Below, one piece after another: positions 43,411 through 51,767 of a DNA stretch of 64,000 nucleotides. A program made the position numbers and the translations under genes. Below the pieces are notes generated by a model. The model was not told the origin of the DNA and searched no databases. It worked only from the letters and a program-made list of their open reading frames with translations. This stretch comes from RUG023 sp900315435 (GTDB lineage Bacteria > Spirochaetota > Spirochaetia > Sphaerochaetales > Sphaerochaetaceae), in assembly GCA_902788205.1 (NCBI GenBank), contig CADAJJ010000011.1, positions 1 through 64,000 on the forward strand. Direction: 5' to 3'. The stretch's first letter is position 1, and each line of letters begins with the position of its first letter.

Positions 43411-44244
43411 CTACTTGATCCCAGTATATGCGAAAGCGGAGATAATGTGTCTATTGGAAACCGCATAAATGAGCAAAATCGGAAAGACCAGGAACATGTT
43501 TCCCGCCATCACGATGTTCCAGTTGGTAATGCCTTCGGAGTCGTACAAACTCTTGACTGCGAGGGTAAGCGGACGCACGGCATCCCGGTTGGTCATGACC
43601 AGCGGCCAGAAATAATCGTTCCAATGGGCAATGAAATTGAAAAGGATGATCGTGGAGATGGCAGGCCTGCTCATCGGCATCAGGATGTGCCAGAGCATCT
43701 GCACTTCCGAGGTTCCATCGAGTTTCGCCGCTTCAATCAGTTCCGTGGGAACCTGCATGAAGTATTGCCGGAGCAGGAACACGCCGAAAGCGCTTGTCAT
43801 GAAAGGAAGGATCTGCGGAACCAAGGTTCCCAACAGCTTCCACCGGCTCATCATCATATACACCGGGAGAAAGGTGATCTGCCCGGGGGTCATGAACGCG
43901 ATGATCACCAGGGCGAAGAGCAAGGACTTGCCTTTGAACGAATACTTCGCGAAGCTGTAGGCGGCAGGAATCATGACCGCCAGCTGGAGGACTAGGATCG
44001 CCACGACGACAATGACCGAATTCCTCAGGAAAAGCAGGAAGGGCCGGGATGTCCAGGCGTCAACATAGTTGGAGATCATGCAATGGTGGGGGATGATGGT
44101 GGCAGGGAACGTCATCGTCTCCTCGGTGGTCTGAAGCGATACGGAAAGCATCCACAGGAACGGGAAGACGAACAGGAAAATCAGGATCAGCTTTCCGAGA
44201 AAGGAAACACAGGAAAGGGTGGTTTGGAACCTTGTCTTTTTCAT
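43411..44244 (-). CDS. ABC importer permease, UgpE-like
   Basis: 277 residues, six membrane helices. The EAA motif reads E-L-I-E-A-A-K-L-D-G-T-S-E-V-Q near residue 178, which contacts the ATPase. It is the MalG/UgpE-type second permease of carbohydrate-family (CUT1) importers. A GGGAGG site precedes the ATG. No ATPase gene is present in the locus, so a shared UgpC/MsmK-type ATPase encoded elsewhere is expected. Confidence 0.94.
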   Translation of the reverse strand: MKKTRFQTTLSCVSFLGKLILIFLFVFPFLWMLSVSLQTTEETMTFPATIIPHHCMISNYVDAWTSRPFLLFLRNSVIVVVAILVLQLAVMIPAAYSFAKYSFKGKSLLFALVIIAFMTPGQITFLPVYMMMSRWKLLGTLVPQILPFMTSAFGVFLLRQYFMQVPTELIEAAKLDGTSEVQMLWHILMPMSRPAISTIILFNFIAHWNDYFWPLVMTNRDAVRPLTLAVKSLYDSEGITNWNIVMAGNMFLVFPILLIYAVSNRHIISAFAYTGIK

Positions 44245-44256
44245 TGGGAACCTCCC

Positions 44257-45144
44257 TTATTGGTAGAACACTCGCTTGGAGAGTACTTTGAAGTAGACTG
44301 CGGAGAGCAGCGCGACGATCACCAGCAGCACGACACCAGCGACAGCGCCATACCCCCATCGGTAATTGGTGAACACTTCCATGTAGATGAGATAGGCGAT
44401 CGAGCTCGTCGCGTTGTTCGGCCCTCCCATCGTCATCACCAGGATCAGCTCGAACACTTTGAAAGCGGAAATCGTCAGGACGATCAGGACAAAGAAAATC
44501 TGCGGGGAGATGATGGGGAGGACGATCTGGAAGAAAATCCTCGCGCCGCTGGCATGGTCGAGCTCCGCCGCCTCGTAGATGTCCTGGGGAACACTCTGGA
44601 TGGCGGCGATGAAAATCAGCGTGTAGTAGCCCACACTCTGCCAGACGGAGATGAAGATGATGGAAGCCAACGCGCTTTGCGAGCTTTGCAGCCATTGGCT
44701 TGTGGGCAGGCCAAGACTCCGCAGGAAGGAATTCATGATGCCGTATTGTGGTTCGAGAATCCACATCCAGATCAGGGAGATGGAAACGGTGGCGACAATA
44801 TGGGGGAAGAACACGCATACTTGCGAGAGCCGGTCGATCGGTCGTTTCTTCCGTCCGATCCATTCGGCAATCAACAGGGAGAGGACCATGATCAGGGCCA
44901 CGGTCACGAAGGAATAGATGACGGTGTTCGCCATCGATTTGGAAAAAGAATCCTTTGCGAACATCCTGCTGTAGTTGGTCAGCCCGACGAATTTCGTCTT
45001 CGACGCGTTGAGCATGTTGACATCGTAGAAGCTGAGCTTCACCAGACTGAAAATCGGATAGATGCAAAACAACAGGATCCCGATGACCGCTGGAGCCACC
45101 AACAGATATGGCGTCAGGATTTTTTTGATACGGTAGTGCTTCAT
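44257..45144 (-). CDS. ABC importer permease, UgpA-like
   Basis: 295 residues, six membrane helices with the MalF/UgpA-type order. The EAA motif I-Y-E-A-A-E-L-D-H-A-S-G-A lies near residue 190. The start at 45144 was preferred over an in-frame start 60 bp upstream because M-K-H-Y-R-I-K-K begins a normal short basic N-terminus. It pairs with the UgpE-like permease to form the membrane channel. Confidence 0.93.
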   Translation of the reverse strand: MKHYRIKKILTPYLLVAPAVIGILLFCIYPIFSLVKLSFYDVNMLNASKTKFVGLTNYSRMFAKDSFSKSMANTVIYSFVTVALIMVLSLLIAEWIGRKKRPIDRLSQVCVFFPHIVATVSISLIWMWILEPQYGIMNSFLRSLGLPTSQWLQSSQSALASIIFISVWQSVGYYTLIFIAAIQSVPQDIYEAAELDHASGARIFFQIVLPIISPQIFFVLIVLTISAFKVFELILVMTMGGPNNATSSIAYLIYMEVFTNYRWGYGAVAGVVLLVIVALLSAVYFKVLSKRVFYQ

Positions 45145-45207
45145 GTGTGTTTCCAGAAAAGCCGACAGGGTGCCGGCATCACCGGCACCCTGCAAGAGGC
45201 GCAATGG

Positions 45208-46509
45208 TCATTTGCCAGCCATGATGTCCTTTACGGACTTCGCCATGATGTCGATCTGTTTCTGGACATCGGCGTTGTCGTACATCGTGGCGTCGATCAG
45301 CGTGTACAGCTCGTTCATGATCTGTCCACCCTGTGGCACACGGGAACCACGGTCGTCCGCATACTGCAGCAGCTCATATGCGGTCTTGCGGCCCGGCAGC
45401 TTCTTCCAAAGTTCCTGCTCCTGCTCGCTGGAGGCCATCGATTTGGTAATCGGCAGGTAGCCAGAGTTCTCCGTGAAGAACAACAGCCCGTTCGGATCGG
45501 TGAGCAGCCAGTCGATGAACTCCCAGGCTTCCTGCTTGTGTTGCGAACCCTCGAGCATGACCAACGCGTTTCCACCCGTCGGCACGCTCAGGACGTCGCC
45601 TTTCGGCGGGAAGAAGACCTGGCAGTCGAACTTGCAGGATTCCAAGGTCGAGACCAAGGCCCCGATGGAGTTCCACAGCATCGCGCACTTGCCATCGGCG
45701 AACATCTGGGTGACCACCGTGCCGCCGTTGTTCGCCGGAGCGAAGAACAGCTCCTGGGTATTCTTCATATCCTGCAGGAACTTCCATGCCTTGTAGGCGT
45801 GGCCGTTGTCCACGCAACCCATGCCGGTGCGATCCTTGTTGATCAGGTCTCCGCCGGCCTGCGCGACGGTCATGTACCAATACCAGGTATCGCGGATCAA
45901 GCCGAGTCCATAGCGTTCGACCTCACCCTTCTCATTGACCTTCTTCAGCTTCTCGCAAGCAGTCCTAAGCTCATCCCACGTGGTGGGGACCTCGACGCCA
46001 GCTTCCCTCATGATATCCATATTGACGTACATGACGGGAACGGAGCGGCCAAATGGAATCGCAATCATCTTCCCATTCTGTTTGAAATCCCAGCTGAACG
46101 CGTCGATGAAATCGTCAGGATCGACTCCATCCTTTTTCATATAGGGCATCAGGTCGGCAAGGACTCCCTCCTCGCTCCCGAACACGCCGACATGGTCGAC
46201 ACCCATCTGGAGCAAGTCGGGATTCTCGCCAGCAGATACGGCATTGATCGCTTTCGAGGCGGCAGTCCAGTAGTCACCTTGGTAGGAAGGCACCACCTCG
46301 ACGTCGTCATGGGTCTTGTTGAACGCGTCACACATCCGGGCGAGCAAGTCGCCATTTTTGCCACCCATGGAGTGCCAGAACTGGATCTGCACCTTCCCGG
46401 TCTTTGCGGCAGGCTGCGAAGAGGCCGGAGCCGCTTCCTTGGAACCCTGTCCGAAAGACATGCCGACCGCAAGAGCGGTGAGCAACATCACGCTAAGAAG
46501 TTTTTTCAT
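45208..46509 (-). CDS. ABC importer solute-binding protein, UgpB-like
   Basis: 433 residues. A signal peptide (M-K-K-L-L-S-V-M-L-L-T-A-L-A...) is followed by a Gln-Gly-Ser-Lys stretch; no lipobox Cys, so it may be free in the periplasm. The mature start I-Q-F-W-H-S-M-G-G and V-V-P-S-Y-Q-G-D-Y closely resemble UgpB, the glycerol-3-phosphate/glycerophosphocholine receptor, but CUT1 receptors vary widely in substrate. AAGGGAGAG precedes the ATG, with promoter TTTACA-17-CATAGT about 90 bp upstream. First gene of the transporter operon. Confidence 0.92.
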   Translation of the reverse strand: MKKLLSVMLLTALAVGMSFGQGSKEAAPASSQPAAKTGKVQIQFWHSMGGKNGDLLARMCDAFNKTHDDVEVVPSYQGDYWTAASKAINAVSAGENPDLLQMGVDHVGVFGSEEGVLADLMPYMKKDGVDPDDFIDAFSWDFKQNGKMIAIPFGRSVPVMYVNMDIMREAGVEVPTTWDELRTACEKLKKVNEKGEVERYGLGLIRDTWYWYMTVAQAGGDLINKDRTGMGCVDNGHAYKAWKFLQDMKNTQELFFAPANNGGTVVTQMFADGKCAMLWNSIGALVSTLESCKFDCQVFFPPKGDVLSVPTGGNALVMLEGSQHKQEAWEFIDWLLTDPNGLLFFTENSGYLPITKSMASSEQEQELWKKLPGRKTAYELLQYADDRGSRVPQGGQIMNELYTLIDATMYDNADVQKQIDIMAKSVKDIMAGK

Positions 46510-46551
46510 TGTTTCTCTCCCTTCTGCCGACAACGCAAGTCTTGCATATTC

Positions 46552-46561
46552 GTTTCGAAAC
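46552..46561. promoter_or_regulatory. LacI-type palindrome GTTTCGAAAC in the transporter leader
   Basis: A perfect 10-bp palindrome with a central CG, the form often bound by LacI-family sugar repressors. An imperfect inverted repeat (AACTTGTTGAA ... TTCAACAGTT) lies just downstream on the plus strand at about 46560-46586. Confidence 0.4.
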
Positions 46562-46595
46562 TTGTTGAATGTTATTTCAACAGTTGTCGACTTAT

Positions 46596-46624
46596 ACTAT
46601 GGGATTAAACAGCAAATTTGTAAA
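46596..46624 (-). promoter_or_regulatory. Promoter of the UgpB-like transporter operon
   Basis: On the minus strand TTTACA (46624-46619), 17 nt, CATAGT (46601-46596). TATAAG at 46596-46591 is an alternative -10. Confidence 0.45.
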
Positions 46625-47042
46625 GAAAATATTTAATTAATGTTATAAATCAGCCACGGTATTCCCCTGACATCAGATATGCCAAACGCAAGCCAAACAG
46701 AAAAAAGTTTCGATTCAACAATATTCAGAAACATCGAGACGGCCAAAGAACAGCGCTCGCGACAGAAGGAACTCCCGCCTTGTGCTGCCCAAACGGACAA
46801 CTGTCTATCAATCCAGACTTCTTCCTTCCAGTCCTGGACGGTGTGCCCCGTGGACGAGAAGGCGATGCCCAAGAGGTGGACCGCCTTCCCGCATTGCAGC
46901 ATCACCACGTCCCCCTGCGTGTCCCTCTTCCTCAGGGCAACCACCAGGTCCCGCACCACCGGGTCAGAAGGTTCCGGTAGCAGGCTTCCTGCACCTCCTG
47001 GTTCGAGAAGCGCTTTTCGAGCCGGAAACGATATCCTGGACT

Positions 47043-49262
47043 TTATTCGAGCGCTTTCAGAATCTGTTCGTAAGGAATACCCATGAAGGCGCTCACCGTG
47101 TGCAGTGGCGTGCTCAGCACCCAGTTGCGATGCATTTCCGCCTCGCGCCTGCGTTCCTCGCCATCTCCCTGCTCATACAGGCTGGCCAGCTGCTCCATCA
47201 TCGCCTCGAACTTGGGGTACCGCCAACCGGACTCCAGAATGTCCCGGATTGTCGTCGTGTCGGAAATCCTCACCGGATGTGGCTCTTCGAGGACCGTCAC
47301 CTCGCCGGTCAAGGCGATATCCCGGCTCGAGGTGCCGAGCTCAATGCCATAGGCTCCCCGCTCCGCATGCCAAGATTCCGTGTAGGTGTCCCAGTAGGCA
47401 AAGGAACGCTTGTCGAGCAGGAAGGAAACCTCCCGTCTCTCCCCTTTCTTCAGGAACACTTTCTGAAAGCCCTTCAGCTCATGGACCGGACGCGCGACTG
47501 ATGGATGCTTGGGGGCGATGTAGAGCTGGACCACTTCCGCTCCATCCCGGTCGCCGGTATTCTCCACCTCCACCGTGACCGAAAGCGTGTCGCCCTCCTT
47601 CCAGGTTGAAGAGGAAAGCTTCAGCGCGCCAAGCCGGAAGGTCGTGTAGGAGAGACCGTACCCGAACGGAAAGGCGACCTGCTGCCTGCGGGTATCGTAG
47701 GCACGGTAACCGATGAAAAGGCCCTCCCCGTAGTAGGCGTCGTGACCGTCCCGGCCATAGTCCAGGTAGCAGGGGGTGTCCTCCAGCCTGAGCGGGAAAC
47801 TCTCCGCCAACTTTCCGGAAGGGTTCGCCTTGCCAACGAGCAAGTCCACTGTGGCGCCACCGACAGCCTGTCCACCAAGATACATATTCAGAATGGCACC
47901 GACCGAGTCCTTCCATGGCATCGCAACCGGGCTGCCCACATGCAGGACCACCACGACACGCCTATGGATTTCCGCAAGCTTCCCGATCAGTTCGTTCTGG
48001 CAGGCGGGAAGATCCATGTGGCTCCGGTCATAGCCTTCAGATTCGAACGAGTCAGGCATGCCGGCATAGACCACCACCGTCTGATAGGAACCTGCCGCCT
48101 CGAGCACCGCTGCAAGCGCCTTCGGATCCGGGGTCTCGTTGTCCATTCCCCAGCCGGGAAGCCAGTCGCACCGAGCGTCCTCCAAGGCACTTTCAATCCG
48201 GGTGGCGTTGATATGGCTCGAACCGCCACCTTGATAACGGGGATTTTGGGCGAATGGGCCGACGAAGAGCACCTTGTCGAACGAAGGAAGAGGAAGCAGC
48301 CTGCCATCGTTCTTCAGCAACACCGCGCACTGTTCCTCCACTTTCCTGGCAAATGCGTGGTGGGCCTCCCGGTCGTAGGGCTTCTCCACCACTCTCAAGC
48401 CCTTGTCGATCCAGGAAAGAATCCTTGCCACCGACTCGTCAAGCACCTTCACGTCCAGGCTTCCATCCCTGACCGCGGCCGCCAGACGCCGGTCGTTTTC
48501 AGCGCTCGGCCCCGGCATCTCCAGATCCAGGGCAGCCTTGTGGGCCTCGACCCTCCGGTTCATTCCGCCCCAGTCGGTCATGACCACACCGTCAAAGCCC
48601 CACTGCTCGCGCAGAATCCTGCGCAGGATCAGCGGGTTCTCGCAACTATAGGTACCGTTGATGCGGTTGTAGGAGGCCATGACCGTCCAGGGGTTGCCCT
48701 CCTTGACCGCGATTTCGAAGGCGGCCAGGTAGATTTCGCGAAGCGTCCGCTCGTCGACATGCTCGTTGATGTTCATGCGGCTCTTTTCCTGGTTGTTGGC
48801 AGCGAAGTGTTTCAAGCTGACTCCCACGCCATGCTTTTGCACCCCCTTGATGTAGCTGGCGGCAAGCTTTCCGGCCAGATAGGGGTCCTCGCTCAGGTAC
48901 TCGAAGTTGCGTCCGCACAGCGGACTGCGCTTCATGTTGACGGCAGGTCCGAGCACCGTGTGCACCTTCTGCCCGGCAGCCTCCTCTCCAAGCGCCGATC
49001 CGACCTTTTCGAGCAGGTCGGCATCAAAACTGGAAGCCAAGGCGGATCCCGAAGGAAAGCAGATGGCCGGCACGGCTCCAACGTACCTTCCGTTCACCTG
49101 TTCGGTCTGGGTCCTGAGTCCATGGGGGCCGTCGCTGACCATGATGGCAGGGATGCCGAGACGCTGGACAGCCTTGGTCCACCAGTTGTCCGCTCCAGAA
49201 CAGAGCCCTGCCTTCTCTTCCAATGTAAGATGCTTCAGCAAATAGGGAATATCGAGATGCAT
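47043..49262 (-). CDS. Glycoside hydrolase family 3 beta-glucosidase-like enzyme
   Basis: 739 residues. GH3 N-terminal TIM domain with the K-H-F-A-A-N-N-Q-E loop and the nucleophile region V-V-M-T-D-W-G-G (Asp about 229), then the alpha/beta sandwich domain and a C-terminal fibronectin-like domain, the normal order for long GH3 beta-glucosidases. No signal peptide, so it should act on imported oligosaccharides in the cytosol. GGAGG lies before the ATG. It is upstream of the importer operon on the same strand but separated by 533 bp; a shared physiological role is likely but not proven. Confidence 0.95.
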   Translation of the reverse strand: MHLDIPYLLKHLTLEEKAGLCSGADNWWTKAVQRLGIPAIMVSDGPHGLRTQTEQVNGRYVGAVPAICFPSGSALASSFDADLLEKVGSALGEEAAGQKVHTVLGPAVNMKRSPLCGRNFEYLSEDPYLAGKLAASYIKGVQKHGVGVSLKHFAANNQEKSRMNINEHVDERTLREIYLAAFEIAVKEGNPWTVMASYNRINGTYSCENPLILRRILREQWGFDGVVMTDWGGMNRRVEAHKAALDLEMPGPSAENDRRLAAAVRDGSLDVKVLDESVARILSWIDKGLRVVEKPYDREAHHAFARKVEEQCAVLLKNDGRLLPLPSFDKVLFVGPFAQNPRYQGGGSSHINATRIESALEDARCDWLPGWGMDNETPDPKALAAVLEAAGSYQTVVVYAGMPDSFESEGYDRSHMDLPACQNELIGKLAEIHRRVVVVLHVGSPVAMPWKDSVGAILNMYLGGQAVGGATVDLLVGKANPSGKLAESFPLRLEDTPCYLDYGRDGHDAYYGEGLFIGYRAYDTRRQQVAFPFGYGLSYTTFRLGALKLSSSTWKEGDTLSVTVEVENTGDRDGAEVVQLYIAPKHPSVARPVHELKGFQKVFLKKGERREVSFLLDKRSFAYWDTYTESWHAERGAYGIELGTSSRDIALTGEVTVLEEPHPVRISDTTTIRDILESGWRYPKFEAMMEQLASLYEQGDGEERRREAEMHRNWVLSTPLHTVSAFMGIPYEQILKALE

Positions 49263-49290
49263 GGGAATACCTCCAAGGGCAATGTATCAC

Positions 49291-49329
49291 GGAAAAGGCA
49301 CCGGAATACAGCAGTGCCGGTTCCGGTGC
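49291..49329 (-). terminator. Terminator of ssb
   Basis: GCACCGGAA (49298-49306) pairs with TTCCGGTGC (49321-49329). On the minus strand the stem is followed by CTTTTCC. It lies between the ssb stop and the GH3 start. Confidence 0.65.
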
Positions 49330-49424
49330 GGGAACACACGTCAAATGGAAACTCGGAAACATGCTCCTATATGCCTTCGACGGCCCGCCTGAGCATGACG
49401 AACCAGAGCTGGGTCCAACGGCAG

Positions 49425-49820
49425 TCAGGTACTTGCTGGTTCCGTATTCTCGTAGCTGCCACGTTTCTCTCCTTTCGGTCCGGGACCGAACTCAACCTGG
49501 TCGGCGAGCACATAGAGGCGCGAGTGGTTCTTCTGGTCCTCCTTTCCCACCCAGCTGGACTGCTTCAGCCTGCCAAGCACACGCACCCGCTTGCCCTTCT
49601 TCAGATACTGGGCGCAACGGTCCGCCAGAGTCGCCCAGCACTCCACGTCCAGGAAGACCGTCTCCGTCTGTTCCTGCTTCTCCTCTCCTTCCTTGTTCCT
49701 GCGAATGCCGTTCATGGCAATCGTGAAAACGCAGACCGTCTTTGCCGACGGCCCCACCGACTTGCTTTGGGGATCCGCCACCAGGTTGCCCTCCGCGATG
49801 ACGGAATTCAGATCTCTCAC
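49425..49820 (-). CDS. ssb: Single-stranded DNA-binding protein
   Basis: 131 residues from the GTG at 49820. An AAGGAG site 6 nt upstream and the family N-terminus (R-D-L-N-S-V-I-A-E-G-N-L-V-A-D-P) both point to this start rather than the ATG at 49907. The OB-fold shows F-L-D-V-E-C-W and Y-L-K-K-G-K-R-V-R-V-L-G-R-L. The acidic SSB C-terminal tip (D-D-D-I-P-F) is absent; the protein ends in a Lys/Ser-rich tail, so interaction with replication partners may differ. It is divergent from the UMP kinase gene. Confidence 0.9.
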   Translation of the reverse strand: MRDLNSVIAEGNLVADPQSKSVGPSAKTVCVFTIAMNGIRRNKEGEEKQEQTETVFLDVECWATLADRCAQYLKKGKRVRVLGRLKQSSWVGKEDQKNHSRLYVLADQVEFGPGPKGEKRGSYENTEPAST

Positions 49821-49948
49821 AGATGTCTCCTTTGCCTTCTGGCCGGGGCGCCTCCAGCCGAAAGCCTCTAACCTATCTATACGGACTTTTCTTCCGTTTT
49901 GATTCACACTTTTCCCAATGCGTGCTAGGGTAGACGGCGGAGGACGAC

Positions 49949-50638
49949 ATGAGCGTTACGGTCATTTCACTCGGAGGTTCCATCATCGCTCCCGACTCGG
50001 TGGACATCGATTTTCTCAAGGCTTTCAGCAAGGAACTCAGGGCATACCTCAAAGAGGATGCGTCTCGCAAAGTGATCCTGGTTTGCGGAGGCGGCGCCCC
50101 CGCCCGGATCTACCAGCAGGCAGCCAAGGCCGTAGCGCCCGGTATCGACAGTTCCTATCTGGACTGGATCGGCATCCGTGCCACCCATCTGAACGGACAG
50201 CTGGTACGCACCCTCTTCGCGGACATCTGCAGCGACCAGCTGGTCATCGACCCGACCAGCAAGGATATCGAGTTCAAGGGGCAAGTGCTGGTTGCCGGGG
50301 GATGGAAGCCGGGATTTTCCAGCGACAACGACGCCGTCCTGCTCGCCGAACGGTTTGGAGGCAAGCTGATCATCAACCTCTCCAACATCGAGAAAGTCTA
50401 TACGGACGACCCGAGGAAGAACCCCCAAGCCAAACCGATCGACACGATCAGCTGGGAAGATTTCCGGAAAATCGTCGGCGACGACTGGGTTCCGGGCAAG
50501 AACACCCCATTCGACCCGGTAGCCAGCAAGAAAGCCGCCAGCCTCGGCATGCAGGTAGTCTGCTCCAAAGGAACCCAGATCCAGAACACCATGGCGATTC
50601 TCCGCGGCCAGCCATTCGTCGGAACCACAATCGGTTAG
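49949..50638 (+). CDS. pyrH: UMP kinase, archaeal/spirochaete type
   Basis: 229 residues, shorter than the usual bacterial PyrH and similar to the archaeal form. Amino-acid-kinase fold with S-L-G-G-S-I-I at the N-terminus, V-C-G-G-G-A-P-A-R, and the D-N-D-A-V-L-L-A-E active region. It phosphorylates UMP to UDP. GGAGGACGAC precedes the ATG and TTCACA-17-TAGGGT (49903-49931) is a likely promoter. The stop overlaps the stop of the convergent radical SAM gene by 4 bp. Confidence 0.93.
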   Translation: MSVTVISLGGSIIAPDSVDIDFLKAFSKELRAYLKEDASRKVILVCGGGAPARIYQQAAKAVAPGIDSSYLDWIGIRATHLNGQLVRTLFADICSDQLVIDPTSKDIEFKGQVLVAGGWKPGFSSDNDAVLLAERFGGKLIINLSNIEKVYTDDPRKNPQAKPIDTISWEDFRKIVGDDWVPGKNTPFDPVASKKAASLGMQVVCSKGTQIQNTMAILRGQPFVGTTIG

Positions 50639-51597
50639 CCGAGCTTGTTCCGCTTCAGCTGGAGGAAGTACGTAAGCGCGTCGGCGAAGGAAGCGGGAAA
50701 CGGGACGTCCTTGGTGAAATCAGGAATCCAAGGAATGTTGTCCGCCAGATCCTGCACGAAGCCATTGTCGATACCAAGCTCCTCCAGCTTGTCGATCAGG
50801 AGATCGTACTCCTCCTCGGTGATATCCTTGAAACCAGGATTCTCCCTGGGGGGGACAAACTGTACCATCAGGCTGAGCCAGGCATGGGCGTCCAGCTTTT
50901 CCTTGTAGTATTCCAGGAAATCAAGCGTCGCCTGCATCTGCCCGGGAAACCACAGATGCCTGACCAGGATTCCATGGAGCCCCGTATGGTCCAGCTTCGT
51001 GACGGGATGGCGCTTGACAATCCACTCCATCACCTTCCCGACCACATCCGCATACCTCGGGGTTCCACAGAACTGCCCTGCGCATGCGTGGTCCAAGGTC
51101 TTCACATCAATCAGATACAGGTCGGTCAGGGGATCGAGGATCTGCAGTCCGCTGACCGACTCATAGCCGGAACTATTGTTGACGATGGGAAGCTTCAATC
51201 CCTGTTCCCGTGCCATGCGGATGGCAACCGCGATCGAGGGATAGAAATGCGTGGGGGTCACCAGGTTGATTGTCGCAGCCCCCATCCTCTGCAGCTCCAG
51301 CATCATCCTCGCCAGTTCCTCCAAAGAGACCTCGATGCCGACATGCTCGTCGGCGGCCGAAATCTGGTAGTTCTGACAATAGGCACAGTGCAGCGGGCAC
51401 CCGCAGAAGAAAATCATCCCGGAGCCCTTCTTGCCTTTTACCGGCGGTTCCTCTCCCCGGTGCAGGCCGCTCCAAGCGACCCTGACCACGCTCGTCTCTC
51501 CACAGACACCCTTCTTGCCATGCAGGCGGTCAACCCCGCACTGGTTCGGACAGAGCATGCAATGCGCGTACGCGCCCAGTATCGTCGTATCGATCAT
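50635..51597 (-). CDS. PflA-like radical SAM protein with N-terminal Cys motif
   Basis: 320 residues. An N-terminal C-M-L-C-P-N-Q-C-G-V-D-R...G-V-C-G motif precedes the radical-SAM C-P-L-H-C-A-Y-C cluster (about residue 70), a combination typical of uncharacterised PflA-type radical SAM proteins. The SAM-binding region includes I-N-L-V-T-P-T-H and V-N-N-S-S-G-Y. Probably a glycyl-radical activase or a peptide/RNA modifier; no partner enzyme is adjacent. The start is placed at 51597 because a TACAAT ends 7 nt upstream; an ATG at 51606 lies inside the -10. Confidence 0.9.
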   Translation of the reverse strand: MIDTTILGAYAHCMLCPNQCGVDRLHGKKGVCGETSVVRVAWSGLHRGEEPPVKGKKGSGMIFFCGCPLHCAYCQNYQISAADEHVGIEVSLEELARMMLELQRMGAATINLVTPTHFYPSIAVAIRMAREQGLKLPIVNNSSGYESVSGLQILDPLTDLYLIDVKTLDHACAGQFCGTPRYADVVGKVMEWIVKRHPVTKLDHTGLHGILVRHLWFPGQMQATLDFLEYYKEKLDAHAWLSLMVQFVPPRENPGFKDITEEEYDLLIDKLEELGIDNGFVQDLADNIPWIPDFTKDVPFPASFADALTYFLQLKRNKLG

Positions 51598-51604
51598 GCC
51601 CAGC

Positions 51605-51610
51605 ATTGTA
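51605..51610 (-). promoter_or_regulatory. -10 element of the radical SAM gene (leaderless type)
   Basis: Minus strand TACAAT, 7 nt before the ATG at 51597. The -35 is weak (TAGCAA at 17 nt). Confidence 0.45.
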
Positions 51611-51654
51611 CCGTAGAGCCACATCTCTTGCTACCTGAATGTGCGATGTAAATC

Positions 51655-51704
51655 ATATATTCAACCAAATATATATTCCGTTCTAGGTCTGATAATTTGA
51701 TTAT
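51655..51704. promoter_or_regulatory. AT-rich palindromes in the radical SAM / patatin divergent region
   Basis: ATATATT-CAACCA-AATATAT (51655-51674) and ATAAT-TTG-ATTAT (51692-51704) are perfect inverted repeats in an AT-rich island within GC-rich DNA, between divergent promoters. Candidate operator or UP-element region. Confidence 0.45.
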
Positions 51705-51731
51705 TATAGTTGCTTCGACCAGGTTGTGCTG

Positions 51732-51760
51732 TTGACCATTTGCCGGCATTGACCTTAAAT
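51732..51760 (+). promoter_or_regulatory. Patatin gene promoter (leaderless type)
   Basis: TTGACC (51732-51737), 17 nt, TTAAAT (51755-51760), then 7 nt to the ATG at 51768. No ribosome-binding site. Confidence 0.55.
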
Positions 51761-51767
51761 ATCCTTT

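Larger units (their letters stand above)
46510..47042. other. Non-coding region with transporter promoter and possible gene debris
   Basis: 533 bp between the GH3 gene and the solute-binding protein gene, both leftward. The half nearer the binding-protein gene holds its promoter and palindromes. The rest carries a minus-strand frame of 108 codons (46959-46633) and a second short frame (about 47035-46936) that together look like debris of a decayed gene, but neither is recognised. No RNA gene is seen. Confidence 0.4.

Noticed and set aside
44083..46608. 841-codon plus-strand frame across the transporter genes
   Set aside because: Spans three recognisable minus-strand genes; shadow frame rich in His/Arg/Gln with no motif.
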